Of a DNA stretch of 64,000 bases, positions 51,065-59,616 are shown piece by piece; the stretch's first letter is position 1, and each line of letters starts with the position of its first letter. Under the pieces are notes generated by a model. The model saw nothing but the letters and a program-made list of their open reading frames with translations. It did no database searches and was not told the origin of the DNA. The stretch spans positions 62,001-126,000 of the forward strand of contig CAWEGR010000004.1 in NCBI GenBank assembly GCA_963808775.1. The letters run 5' to 3'. Both the position numbers and the translations under genes were made by a program. The DNA is from JACVRW01 sp963808775. GTDB taxonomy: Bacteria; Actinomycetota; Thermoleophilia; Solirubrobacterales; Thermoleophilaceae.

Positions 51065-52373
51065 CTAGCCTAGTTGCGACTCGACGATCTTCGCCAACCC
51101 TGCAGCGATTTCGTCGGCCTCGGCGTCCGTCGGCGCCTCGACCATCACGCGCACGAGCGGCTCGGTGCCCGATGCGCGCACGAGCACCCGCCCACGACCC
51201 TCGAAGCCGCGCCGATTCGGCATCGACGGCGTCCCACAGCTCGCGGGCTCCCTCGATCGCCTCGCGCTCGCGCACCCGGACGTTGACGAGCCGCTGGGGC
51301 AGCTTCTCCATCGCGTGCCTGTCGGCGAGGTCCGCGCCGGCCAGCGCCTCGAGGGCCAGCAGCGCGGCCGCCGTGCCGTCGCCGGCCGGGACGAAGCCGG
51401 TGTCGATGATGTGTCCCGACTGCTCGCCGCCAAGCGCCCAGCCGCGCCGGACGAGCTCCGCCAGCACGTGCCGGTCGCCGACCGGCGTGGTGGCCACCTC
51501 GACGCCGGCGTCGCTCATCGCGGTGTGAAAGCCGAAGTTCGTCATCACGGTGACGGCAACGCCGCCACCCGGCAGGCGGCCCAGCTCGCGCAGGTGGAGT
51601 GCCGACAGGGCGAGCAGCTCGTCGCCGTCCACGACCGCGCCGGCGCGATCGACGGCGAGCACGCGGTCGCCGTCGCCGTCGAAGGCGAAGCCGGCGTCGT
51701 GTCCGTCCATCCGCGCCGCGAGCGCCGCCACGTGGGTCGAGCCGCAATCGCGATTGATGTTGCGGCCGTCGGGCTCGACCGCGATCGCGTCGACATCTGC
51801 GCCGAGCCTGCGGAAGATCTCCGGGGCGACCCGGTGGGTGGCGCCGTTGGCGCAGTCGAGCAGGACGCGGCAACCGCTCAGGTCGAGGCCGGCGAAGCGC
51901 GCCTCGAGCTCGCGCATGTAGTCGGCGGGGGCCCCGTGCAGCTCGCGCACGCGGCCGATCGGTCCCTTCGATGAGCCTGAGCCCTCGGCGACGAGCCGCT
52001 CGATCGCCTCCTCCTGCGCGTCGTCGAGCTTCATCCCCTCTGGTCCGAAGAACTTGATGCCGTTGTCCTCGTAGGGATTGTGCGAGGCGGACACGACCGC
52101 GGCGAGGTCGAAGCCGTAGCGCCGCACCAGCACGGAGGCGCCGGGTGTGGGCAGGACCCCGCCGAGCAGCGCGTGCCCGCCGCCCGCCGCGATGCCGGCC
52201 GCGAGCGCGGCCTCGAGCATCTCGCCGGACTCGCGGGTGTCGCGGACGATCAGGACCTGCGGATGCTCGGCGGGCGAGACCCGCGCGGCGGCGCGGCCGA
52301 GCGCCAGGGCGAGTTCCGCGCTCAGGAACTCCCCGGCGACGCCGCGGACGCCGTCCGTGCCGAACAGGTTCAA
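51065..52373 (-). CDS. glmM: phosphoglucosamine mutase, frameshifted near the end
   Basis: Start ATG 52373: MNLFGTDGVRGVAGEFLSAELALALG. The catalytic phosphoserine is in VVSASHNPYEDNGIKFFG, the metal loop in FAFDGDGDRVLAVD, and sugar-binding GGEQSGHII. After WDAVDAESA (near 51210) the frame shifts; the last domain RGRVLVRASGTEPLVRVMVEAPTDAEADEIAAGLAKIVESQLG lies in another frame and ends at TAG 51065. The span is 3n+1 bases. It converts glucosamine 6-phosphate to glucosamine 1-phosphate, the step after glmS, eight bases downstream. Confidence 0.92.
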
Positions 52374-52380
52374 GGCCGGG

Positions 52381-53343
52381 CTAGCGCTTGGAGAACTGCG
52401 GGCGCTTGCGGGCCTTCTTGAGGCCGGCCTTCTTGCGCTCCTTCACGCGCGGGTCGCGCGTGAGGTAGCCGCGGCGCTTGAGCTCGCCTCGCAGTGCAGG
52501 GTCGGCCTCCACCAGCGCGCGGGCGATGCCGTGCCGCAGCGCTGCGGCCTGCGACGAGACGCCGCCGCCGTGGATGCGCACGACGACGTCCATGCGCGCC
52601 TGATTGCCGGTCGCCTCGAGCGGCTGGCGCGCCATGCGCTGCAGGCGCACGCGCGGGAAGTACTCGTCGAGGTGGCGGCCGTTGACGGTGTATCCGCCCT
52701 CGCCGGGCTTCAGGATCACTCGCGCGACGGCTCGCTTGCGCTTGCCGGTCGCGTGGTAGCGGGCGTCGGCGGCAAGATCGAGCGGGGTGATGACGACGGG
52801 TTGATCGCCGGCCTCGCCGGAGTCGCCCTCCGTGGCCTCCTCGCCGTCGGAGTCGTCGGCGTAGCGCGCGTACTCGTCGAACTCGCTCTCCGCGGGCCGC
52901 TCCTCCTCGAGCACCAGGTCGGGCTCGAGGTGCGCTCCCGGGATGACCTCCTCGCCGCGCGAATCGTCCTTCTTGCGCGCGCGGGGGCGCTCGCCTTCGG
53001 CGGGCTGCTCGGCCTCAGCGGCGGGCTCCTCAGCCTCAGCGGCGGGCTCCTCGGCCTCAGCGGCAGGCTCCTCAGCCTCAGCGGCAGGCTCCTCAGCCTC
53101 AGCGGCAGGCTCCTCAGCCTCAGCGGCAGGCTCCTCAGCCTCAGCGGCGGGCTCCTCAGCCTCAGCGGCAGGCTCCTCAGCCTCAGCAGCGGGCTCCTCA
53201 GCCTCGGCAGCGGGCTCCTCGGCCTGCGGCTCGCCGGCCGCCTGCTGGAGCTCCTCCATGCCCTCGATCTCCGGCCCCGGATGGTCGTCGCCGGTTGTGC
53301 CCTCGTCCTCGCGGTCCTCGGGCTGCTCGGGCGTTTCCATCAT
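52381..53343 (-). CDS. rpsI: ribosomal protein S9 with long acidic repeat extension
   Basis: A 320-residue protein whose last ~130 residues are S9: YHATGKRKRAVARVILKPGEGGYTVNGR...RMARQPLEATGNQARMDVVVRIHGGGVSSQAAALRHGIARAL...TRDPRVKERKKAGLKKARKRPQFSKR, including the C-terminal KR tail that reaches the P-site tRNA. Residues 1-190 are an acidic extension with ten AEEPAAE heptads (41-110), then a basic patch (RPRARKKDD) and further acidic sequence. S9 normally is ~130-170 residues. It starts at ATG 53343 overlapping the rplM stop (ATGA), with another ATG one codon on. Confidence 0.93.
   Translation of the reverse strand: MMETPEQPEDREDEGTTGDDHPGPEIEGMEELQQAAGEPQAEEPAAEAEEPAAEAEEPAAEAEEPAAEAEEPAAEAEEPAAEAEEPAAEAEEPAAEAEEPAAEAEEPAAEAEQPAEGERPRARKKDDSRGEEVIPGAHLEPDLVLEEERPAESEFDEYARYADDSDGEEATEGDSGEAGDQPVVITPLDLAADARYHATGKRKRAVARVILKPGEGGYTVNGRHLDEYFPRVRLQRMARQPLEATGNQARMDVVVRIHGGGVSSQAAALRHGIARALVEADPALRGELKRRGYLTRDPRVKERKKAGLKKARKRPQFSKR
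53014..53223 (-). repeat. ten 21-bp tandem units coding AEEPAAE in rpsI
   Basis: Ten 21-base units in frame; the plus-strand form is close to CTCCTCAGCCTCAGCGGCAGG with silent or A/G changes. Units vary slightly, so the array is not a recent perfect amplification. They encode a heptad acidic repeat in the S9 extension. Confidence 0.9.
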
Positions 53344-53777
53344 CGGGAGAGAACCTCCATCGGCTCGGGCTTCTGCGCCACGTGGGGGTGATCGGGGCCG
53401 GCGTAGACCTTCAGCTTGCGAAGCTGGGCGCGGCCCAGGCGCGTGCGCGGGATCATGCCCTTCACGGCGAGCCTGATGACCTCCTCAGGGCGGCGCGCGA
53501 GCATCTCCTCGAGCGTGCGGCTACGCAGGCCGCCCGGATACCCGGAGTGGCGGTAATAGCGCTTCTCCCCGAGCTTGTTGCCCGTGACCGAGATCTTCTC
53601 GGCGTTCACGACGATCACGAAATCCCCAACGTCGACGTGCGGCGTGTAGTCCGGCTTGCGCTTGCCGCGCAGGGCGTCCGCGATCTGGGTCGCGAGACGG
53701 CCGAGCGTCTGTCCGCTCGCGTCGACCACGAGCCAGTTGCGCTCGCGGGTCGCCGGTGTCGCCACGTAGGTCTTCAT
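53340..53777 (-). CDS. rplM: ribosomal protein L13
   Basis: A 145-residue L13: MKTYVATPATRERNWLVVDASGQTLGRLATQIADALRGKRKPDYTPHVDVGDFVIVVNAEKISVTGNKLGEKRYYRHSGYPGGL...EVIRLAVKGMIPRTRLGRAQLRKLKVYAGPDHPH. Complete and normal. First gene of the rplM-rpsI-glmM-glmS-acpS-nnr run on the minus strand. Its leader shares the 339-bp gap with the riboswitch that faces the other way. Confidence 0.97.
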   Translation of the reverse strand: MKTYVATPATRERNWLVVDASGQTLGRLATQIADALRGKRKPDYTPHVDVGDFVIVVNAEKISVTGNKLGEKRYYRHSGYPGGLRSRTLEEMLARRPEEVIRLAVKGMIPRTRLGRAQLRKLKVYAGPDHPHVAQKPEPMEVLSR

Positions 53778-53906
53778 AGAGAGAGCGACCGCTTCCGGGA
53801 GGGTCGCGGCCGGCGTCGTAGTGTGGCAGATGCACCCTGGAAGCGACTACGCCTCCCCGATTCGCCGTATTTGCGCGAATTGTGCGCGGATTCTGTCCGG
53901 AACGGG

Positions 53907-53914
53907 TATATAGT
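53907..53914 (+). promoter_or_regulatory. likely -10 region of the riboswitch transcript
   Basis: TATATAGT is a rare AT-rich stretch about 20 bases before the riboswitch. A weak TTGTGC lies further upstream but the spacing (21-23) is long, so only the -10 is proposed. Confidence 0.45.
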
Positions 53915-53929
53915 GCCGCGGCAGTCAGT

Positions 53930-54105
53930 GCCTGCCGAATCCGCGGAGGCTTCGATCTCGAGGCCGCCACGGAACGGGGGAACCGTTGGGATGTCGTCGA
54001 AAGAAGGCACCCGAGGGGCGAATCGACCCATTGCCGGGTCGTAGCGCTGCTCTTCAAGCGCGAGCCCGTCAGCTAACCCCGTAGGCCGGAACAACAGAAG
54101 AGAGG
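53930..54105 (+). ncRNA. ydaO/yuaA-type c-di-AMP riboswitch
   Basis: The leader before the M23 peptidase contains the conserved blocks of the c-di-AMP riboswitch in order: CCGAATCCGCGG, ACGGGGGAACC (53973-53983), GGATG, then GAGCCCGTCAGCTAACCCCG and GTAGGC (54062-54086). In actinobacteria this class usually precedes cell-wall hydrolase genes and turns them off when c-di-AMP is high. A TATAGT-like -10 (53909-53914) lies just upstream. Exact helices need a covariance search. Confidence 0.88.
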
Positions 54106-54116
54106 CCAAAGGGATC

Positions 54117-55310
54117 TTGCGACATCCGTCTGCGTTCGCTGCGCTGTGCGTCGGCACGCTCGCCCTGTGCGGGGTCGCTCCGGCCTACGCGGACACGTCT
54201 GGCGGCGGGGGCGCGACCTACGTCGCGACCCCGAAGATCAAGAAGGTCGTCTGCCTGCGCAAGTGCGCGTCGAAGGGCCGGGCCCAGGCCGGCAGCACCA
54301 TCGTCCTCAAGGGGACCGCCTTCACGGGCGCGAACGAGGTCACCTTCCACGGCAGCTACGGCGAGTCGGACGACGCGAGCGTGAGGGTCCGCTCGGGCTC
54401 CGACCGGCGCGTGCACGCGCGAGTCCCCGTCGGCGCGATCTCCGGCCCCATCTCGATTGCGACGGGGGACGGCGTGAGCTCGCCGCTCAGCCGTCCGGTG
54501 GCGATCCTGCCTCCGCCCCCGCCCGAGCCGAACACGGAGCTGTCCCCGGTGCCGGGCGTCAGCGCGATGGAGACGGGCACGAGCCGCACGAAGGCGTACG
54601 TGGGCGCGCGCAAGGCCGTGACCTTCTCGTTCCGCCTGTCGGGCGCCACCCCCGCCTCGCTCTCCGTCGAGCTCGTGCGGGCGAGCGACGGGACCGCGGT
54701 CAGGACGTGGGCGCCCGAGGGCGTCGTCCCCGGCGAGGTCAACAGCGTCTCCTGGGACGGCCGGCTCGGCAAGAGCGCCGCCCGGGCGGGCCGGTACTCG
54801 TTCCGCCTGACCACCGCGTCGGCCGACGGCTCGCGCGCGACGAGCGCGCAGACGGGCGAGATCCAGCGCGACGCCTTCGATCTCTACGACCACATCTTCC
54901 CGGTGCGCGGCCGTCACGACTTCGGCGGCGCGAACGCCGACTTCGGCTCCGGCCGCTCCGGTCACTCGCACCAGGGTCACGATGTCTTCGCGAAGTGCGG
55001 GGTCCCGCTCGTGGCGGCGCGCGGCGGCCGGGTGCAATACGCCGGCTACCACGGAGCCGCGGGCAACTACATGGTGATCGACGGCGCAGGCACCTCCGTC
55101 GACTACGCCTACATGCACATGGTCAGCCCCTCGCCGTTCCGCGCGGGCGACCGGGTGTACACCGGCCAGCGCATCGGTGAGGTCGGCGAGACCGGCAACG
55201 CCGTCGGCTGCCACCTCCACTTCGAGATGTGGGGCGCGCCGGGCTGGTACGAGGGCGGCGACCCGTTCGATCCGCTGCCCTCGCTGCGGGCCTGGGACGG
55301 CTGGTCCTAG
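54117..55310 (+). CDS. secreted M23 metallopeptidase under c-di-AMP riboswitch control
   Basis: A 397-residue exported protein starting at TTG 54117 (MRHPSAFAALCVGTLALCGVAPAYADTSG, signal peptide) after an AAGGGAT ribosome site. An IPT/TIG-like domain follows (about 45-135), then a FlgD-Ig-like domain (about 155-245), and the LytM/M23 domain (about 260-397): GHSHQGHDVFAKCGVPLVAARGGRV with the His-x3-Asp ligands and VGCHLHFEMW with the last zinc His. It should cleave peptidoglycan cross-bridges. c-di-AMP signalling of wall stress would set its level. TTG start and riboswitch junction agree on this start. Confidence 0.92.
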   Translation: MRHPSAFAALCVGTLALCGVAPAYADTSGGGGATYVATPKIKKVVCLRKCASKGRAQAGSTIVLKGTAFTGANEVTFHGSYGESDDASVRVRSGSDRRVHARVPVGAISGPISIATGDGVSSPLSRPVAILPPPPPEPNTELSPVPGVSAMETGTSRTKAYVGARKAVTFSFRLSGATPASLSVELVRASDGTAVRTWAPEGVVPGEVNSVSWDGRLGKSAARAGRYSFRLTTASADGSRATSAQTGEIQRDAFDLYDHIFPVRGRHDFGGANADFGSGRSGHSHQGHDVFAKCGVPLVAARGGRVQYAGYHGAAGNYMVIDGAGTSVDYAYMHMVSPSPFRAGDRVYTGQRIGEVGETGNAVGCHLHFEMWGAPGWYEGGDPFDPLPSLRAWDGWS

Positions 55311-55389
55311 CCTCCGCACTTGCCTCCAAGCCGTTCTCGGCAGAGACTTGGGGCGGCTCGCAGTTTCACCCTCGTGAAGGAGGCAGTGC

Positions 55390-55845
55390 ATGGCAAAGTC
55401 GGAGGACAAGCTCAGGGACGGTGCGACTGAGTTCCTCGAGGCAGGGGAGCGCATCCTCGCCGCCGCCGTGGTGGCGGCGCGAGGCCACACGCAGGCGGTG
55501 GCGGGCGTCCGCGGCGTCGGCCTCGCCCAGCAGCGAGCCGCAATGGCCGCGGGTGAGCGCGCCGAACTCGTCGTCCACTCGCCCATGGGCCTCGCGATCA
55601 CCGACAGGCGCCTGCTCTCGCTCGAGATCTCGAACGGGCTCGGGATGGGCATCGGCCTCAAGGTCAAGGGCCTGATGAGCGCGGTGCCGCTCGACGCGGT
55701 CGACGGCATCGAGGTGAAGCGGCTGATCTCCGGCAAGAAGCTCGTGGTCACCATGAACGGCGAGGAGATCGCGATGGAGGCGGGCGCCGGGGCGAACGTG
55801 AGCGGGATCGCGGACGCCTTCGAGTCCGCTCGCGCCACCGCCTGA
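55390..55845 (+). CDS. PH-like domain protein, unknown function
   Basis: A 151-residue soluble protein with a strong ribosome site (GAAGGAGG). N-terminal helices MAKSEDKLRDGATEFLEAGERILAAAVVAARGHTQAVAG lead to a core resembling bacterial PH domains (MGLAITDRRLLSLEISNG...KGLMSAVPLDAVDGIEVKRLISGKKLVVTMNGEEIAMEAGAGANVSGIADAFESAR). Such domains may bind membranes or proteins. No enzyme motif is visible. Confidence 0.78.
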   Translation: MAKSEDKLRDGATEFLEAGERILAAAVVAARGHTQAVAGVRGVGLAQQRAAMAAGERAELVVHSPMGLAITDRRLLSLEISNGLGMGIGLKVKGLMSAVPLDAVDGIEVKRLISGKKLVVTMNGEEIAMEAGAGANVSGIADAFESARATA

Positions 55846-55939
55846 CGGAAGGCCGGCCGCGGACGCCCAGGACTTCAAGCGCTTCGAGGCGTCGGGCTGG
55901 GGAAGCCGGGCGCGCGTCTACGACGACCTGACCGGCGCC

Positions 55940-56680
55940 GTGACCCGGAAGGCCACGGCGGCCCTGCTCGATGCGGCCGCCGTGGCGGCGGGCGCGAGGG
56001 TCCTCGATGTGGCGACGGGCACCGGGGCGCTCGCCGAGGCGGCGGCCGAGCGGGGGGCGCACGTGACCGCGGTCGACATCACCCCCGAGATGCTGGACGT
56101 GGTGCGCGAGCGCCTGCCGGACGCAGAGCTCGTGCAGGCCGACGCCGAGGACCTGCCCTTCGGCGATGCGAGCTTCGACGCCGTCGTCGCCGGCTTCGTG
56201 CTCAACCATCTGCCCGTGCCCGAGCGTGGGCTCGAGGAGTGGGCACGCGTGCTCCGTCCCGGCGGCAGGGTCGCGGTGGCCCTCTGGGAGCGCGCTCCGA
56301 GCAGCCGGCTGTCGACGCTGCTCGGCGAGGCCACGAGCGCCGCGGGGCTCGATCCCGGAGCGGGTATCCCACCCGGTCCGGACCCGTTCCGCCTCGCGGA
56401 CGAGGGAGCCCTCTCGGCCGCCCTGAGCGCGGCCGGATTCGAAGCGCCCGAGGAGAGGACGCTTGCGCTCGAACACGAGGCGCCGGACGCCGGCTCCCTC
56501 TACGAGGGCCTGCTCGGCGGAACGGTGCGCGGGGGCACCGCCGTGCTCGCGCAGGACGAGGCGGGCCGCGGACGGGTGCGAGCGGAGTTCGAGCAAATCG
56601 CCGAGACCTTCCGCGACGGCGACCGTCTGCGGGTACCGGCGGCGGCGCGGATGGCCTCGGCGCGGCTCGGCTCGGCCTGA
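55940..56680 (+). CDS. class I SAM-dependent methyltransferase
   Basis: The core ALLDAAAVAAGARVLDVATGTGALAEAAAERGAHVTAVDITPEML holds SAM motif I (DVATGTGAL), with LVQADAEDLPFGDASFDAVVAGFVLNHLP as motifs II/III. Family-like N-terminal sequence (DFKRFEASGWGSRARVYDDLTGA) lies in frame before GTG 55940, reaching about 55870, but that stretch holds no ATG, GTG or TTG, so the true start is upstream with a rare codon or behind a sequence error. About 246 residues from the GTG. Substrate unknown. Confidence 0.85.
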   Translation: MTRKATAALLDAAAVAAGARVLDVATGTGALAEAAAERGAHVTAVDITPEMLDVVRERLPDAELVQADAEDLPFGDASFDAVVAGFVLNHLPVPERGLEEWARVLRPGGRVAVALWERAPSSRLSTLLGEATSAAGLDPGAGIPPGPDPFRLADEGALSAALSAAGFEAPEERTLALEHEAPDAGSLYEGLLGGTVRGGTAVLAQDEAGRGRVRAEFEQIAETFRDGDRLRVPAAARMASARLGSA

Positions 56681-56792
56681 TGCGGGCCCTCCGCGGTTGT
56701 GCATCCGGACCCGCAGGAGCAAGAATGGGCTCGCGAGGAACTTGGTTGGTGGGTGCCGCGAGTGCGGCGCGCGTTCGAGGCCTGGAGATGAG

Positions 56793-57188
56793 ATGGGCGA
56801 CTGGACGATCAGGAAGCTCGAGGAGATCCCCGACGTGCTCGGCGACTATCCCGGCGAGATGCGCATGAGCGCCGCCGGCGATCTCGGGACCGAGCAGGTC
56901 GGCTTCACATGGCGGCGCATGCCGGCGCAGACCGGCGGCAAGGGCAGCTATGGACACCGTCACAAGACGCAGGAGGAGGTCTACTTCGTCGTCTCGGGGA
57001 CGCTCCAGTTCAAGCTCGAGGACGAGGTGATCGACGCCGTGGAGGGCACGGTCGTCCGCGTGGCGCCCTCGGTGGTCCGCTCGGTCTGGAACGAGGGACC
57101 GGAGGACGCGGTCGTGGTGATCGTCTCGACGCGCTCCGACGACCCCCGCGACGACACCGAGCTGATCGAGGGCTTCTGGCCGGAGTAG
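56793..57188 (+). CDS. cupin-domain protein
   Basis: A 131-residue beta-barrel protein: GFTWRRMPAQTGGKGSYGHRHKTQEEVYFVVSGTLQFKLEDEVIDAVEGTVVRVAPSVVRSVWNEGPEDAVVVIVSTR. The motif GHRHKTQEEVYFVVSG has His-His-Glu metal ligands of cupin motif 1. Function unclear. Start ATG 56793 after GGAGATGAG. The short 5' gap contains a small hairpin near 56680-56715 (TGCGGG/CCCGCA) that may stop the methyltransferase transcript. Confidence 0.88.
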   Translation: MGDWTIRKLEEIPDVLGDYPGEMRMSAAGDLGTEQVGFTWRRMPAQTGGKGSYGHRHKTQEEVYFVVSGTLQFKLEDEVIDAVEGTVVRVAPSVVRSVWNEGPEDAVVVIVSTRSDDPRDDTELIEGFWPE

Positions 57189-57195
57189 CGCCCGG

Positions 57196-57993
57196 CTAGA
57201 CGGGCGGGCCGAGAATCAGCCCCGCCGCCTCCTGCGGCACGTCGAGCGGCGGGCAGTGCCCGACGCCCTCGAGCTCGATCCAGTCGGCATGCGGGAGTCT
57301 CGCGCGCAGGCCGGCCGCGGCGCTCGGCCAGGGCAGCAGCCGGTCCTCCGTGCCCCAGGCGATCCGGACCGGGCAGGTGATCCTCGCCGGGTCGAGCGGC
57401 CAGCCGTCGCGACGGGCGGCTTCGATCAGCGCCTCCGCGGCCGGGCAGGCCGCGATGCCCGCCACGAGATGGTCGAGCAGCTCCGCGGGGATGTGCTCGT
57501 ACTCGACGGTCAGGTCCTCGCTCACGCGCCGCCTGCCTTCCCGGGTTGCGAGCAGCGCCGCCGCCTGCGGCGCGAACGCCCTCGCGCGCGCCGCGAGCTC
57601 CGCCTGGCTGTCGAGCAGCGCCCGCGGGGACTCGTCGCCGGGCGCCCAGCCGCCGGCGGGCGCGAACGCCACGACGCGCTCGGCCCGGTCGCGCTCGGCG
57701 AGCCGCAGGGCGAGGTATCCGCCGAGCGAGTTGCCCGCGAGGACCGCCCGCTCGAAGCCGGCGTCGTCCATGGCCCGCTCGACCGCCGCGAGCACAGAGG
57801 CGGAGTTCGCCTCGCCGGGCGTGAGCGGCGGGCCCCCGGCGTGCCCCGCGAGGGTCAGCGCGAGCACGTCGTGCCGGCGCTCGAGCGCCGGCACGACGAG
57901 CTCCCAGCTCCGCCAGGTCTCCATGAAGCCGTGCAGCAGCACGAGCGGCGGCCCGGAGCCGCCGCGGTGGAGTGGTGTGAAGGTCGAGACCAG
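57196..57993 (-). CDS. alpha/beta hydrolase
   Basis: An alpha/beta-hydrolase: GSGPPLVLLHGFMETWRSWELVVPAL (oxyanion HGF), ALTLAGHAGG, the nucleophile in AVLAGNSLGGYLALRLAE (G-N-S-x-G), acid in IAWGTEDRLLPW and His in EGVGHCPPL. From the GTG at 57942 the frame gives 248 residues, but family-like sequence LVSTFTPLHRGGSG precedes it back to about 57993 with only CTG as a start, so the start is set at CTG 57993 with caution. Substrate unknown. It follows guaA by 33 bases. Confidence 0.82.
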   Translation of the reverse strand: MVSTFTPLHRGGSGPPLVLLHGFMETWRSWELVVPALERRHDVLALTLAGHAGGPPLTPGEANSASVLAAVERAMDDAGFERAVLAGNSLGGYLALRLAERDRAERVVAFAPAGGWAPGDESPRALLDSQAELAARARAFAPQAAALLATREGRRRVSEDLTVEYEHIPAELLDHLVAGIAACPAAEALIEAARRDGWPLDPARITCPVRIAWGTEDRLLPWPSAAAGLRARLPHADWIELEGVGHCPPLDVPQEAAGLILGPPV

Positions 57994-58026
57994 CCGGCCG
58001 TCAGTGTGCAGGCGCTCCCCGCGCCT

Positions 58027-59616
58027 CTACTCCCACTCGATCGTGCCGGGCGGCTTCGACGTGATGTCGAGCGTCACCCGGTTCACCTGCGCGATCTCGT
58101 TGATCATGCGCGAGGCGACCTTCTCGAGCAGGTCGTAGGGCAGGCGGGCCCAGTCGGCGGTCATCGCGTCGTCGCTCGTGACCGCGCGGATCACGACGAC
58201 GTAGCCGTACGTGCGCTCGTCGCCCTGCACGCCGACGCTGCGCAGGTCCGCCGGAAGCACGCAGAACGACTGCCAGAGCTCTCGATAGAGGCCCGCCGCG
58301 CGGATCTCCTCCTGCAGGATCGCGTCGGCGTCGCGCAGGATCTCGAGGCGCTCCTTCGTGACCTCGCCGCTGACCACGCGGATCGCGAGCCCAGGTCCCG
58401 GGAACGGCTGTCGCCAGACGAGCCGGTCCGTCAGGCCGAGCTCCGCGCCGACCGCGCGCACCTCGTCCTTGAACAGCATCCGCAGCGGCTCGACGAGCTC
58501 GAACTCGAGGTCCTCGGGCAACCCGCCCACGTTGTGGTGCGACTTGATCGTGGCCGTGCCCGTGCCGCCGCCGGACTCGATCACGTCCGAGTACAGCGTG
58601 CCCTGCACGAGGTAGCCCGGGTTGTCGAGCTTCGCCGCCTGCTCCTCGAAGACGCGGATGAACTCCTCGCCGATGATCTTGCGCTTGCGCTCGGGCTCCG
58701 TCACGCCGGCGAGCCGGTCGAGGAAGCGCTGCTCCGCGTCGACCGCGATCAGCGGCACCTTGAAGTGGTCCCGGAACGCGGCAACCACCTGGTTGCCCTC
58801 GTTCTTGCGCATCAGGCCGTGGTCGACGAACACGCAGGTGAGCTGATCACCGATCGCCCGGTAGGTGAGGAGCGCGGCGACGGACGAGTCGACGCCGCCC
58901 GACAGCCCGCAGATCACCTTGCCGTCGCCGACCTGCTCGCGGATGCGGGCCACCTGCTCCTCGATCACCGACTCCGCCGACCAGGCCATCTCGCAGCCGC
59001 AGATGTCACGCAGGAAGGTCTCGAGGATCTGCGTCCCGTAGGGGGTGTGCACCACCTCCGGGTGGAACTGGATCCCGTACAGGCCGCGCTCCGCGTGCTC
59101 GATCGCCGCGACGGGGGACTCGGTCGAGGACGCCAGCGCGCTGAATCCGGGCGGCGGCTCGTAGACCGTGTCGCGATGCGACATCCAGCACGACTGCTCC
59201 TCCGGCGTGCCGGCCAGCAGCCGGCCCGGCTCGGCGACGGTCAGCCGCGAGCGCCCGAACTCCCCCACCTCGGCGCCCTCGACCCGGCCGCCGAGCTTCA
59301 GCACCATCGCCTGCATGCCGTAACAGATGCCGAGCACGGGGATGCCGAGCTCGAGCAGCTCGTCCCGCAGCGCGGGCGCTCCCTCGGCATACACCGACGC
59401 CGGGCCGCCGCTCAGGATCAGCGCGCGCGGCGCGCGCCGTGTGATCTCCTCGAGAGGGACGTGGTGCGGCAGGAGCTCGGCGAACACGCCGCACTCGCGC
59501 ACCCGGCGCGCGATCAGCTGCGAGTACTGGCCCCCGAAGTCGAGGACGAGGACCTCATCCGTCGTGGCAGGGAGCGAGTCCGCCGGGGCCGCCGCGCTGG
59601 CCGGCGCCGTGCTCAC
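58027..59616 (-). CDS. guaA: GMP synthase (glutamine-hydrolysing)
   Basis: A 529-residue enzyme making GMP from XMP. N-terminal class I amidotransferase: VLVLDFGGQYSQLIARRVREC, Cys in LGICYGMQAM, GLYGIQFHPEVVHTPYG. ATP-pyrophosphatase domain with P-loop VICGLSGGVDSSVAALL, and C-terminal dimer domain ending KPPGTIEWE, the highly conserved end of GuaA. Start GTG 59616 overlaps the guaB3 stop (GTGA). Confidence 0.97.
   Translation of the reverse strand: MSTAPASAAAPADSLPATTDEVLVLDFGGQYSQLIARRVRECGVFAELLPHHVPLEEITRRAPRALILSGGPASVYAEGAPALRDELLELGIPVLGICYGMQAMVLKLGGRVEGAEVGEFGRSRLTVAEPGRLLAGTPEEQSCWMSHRDTVYEPPPGFSALASSTESPVAAIEHAERGLYGIQFHPEVVHTPYGTQILETFLRDICGCEMAWSAESVIEEQVARIREQVGDGKVICGLSGGVDSSVAALLTYRAIGDQLTCVFVDHGLMRKNEGNQVVAAFRDHFKVPLIAVDAEQRFLDRLAGVTEPERKRKIIGEEFIRVFEEQAAKLDNPGYLVQGTLYSDVIESGGGTGTATIKSHHNVGGLPEDLEFELVEPLRMLFKDEVRAVGAELGLTDRLVWRQPFPGPGLAIRVVSGEVTKERLEILRDADAILQEEIRAAGLYRELWQSFCVLPADLRSVGVQGDERTYGYVVVIRAVTSDDAMTADWARLPYDLLEKVASRMINEIAQVNRVTLDITSKPPGTIEWE

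Noticed and set aside
53014..53223. CRISPR-like array
   Set aside because: The 21-bp units are contiguous with no spacers and are translated in frame within rpsI.
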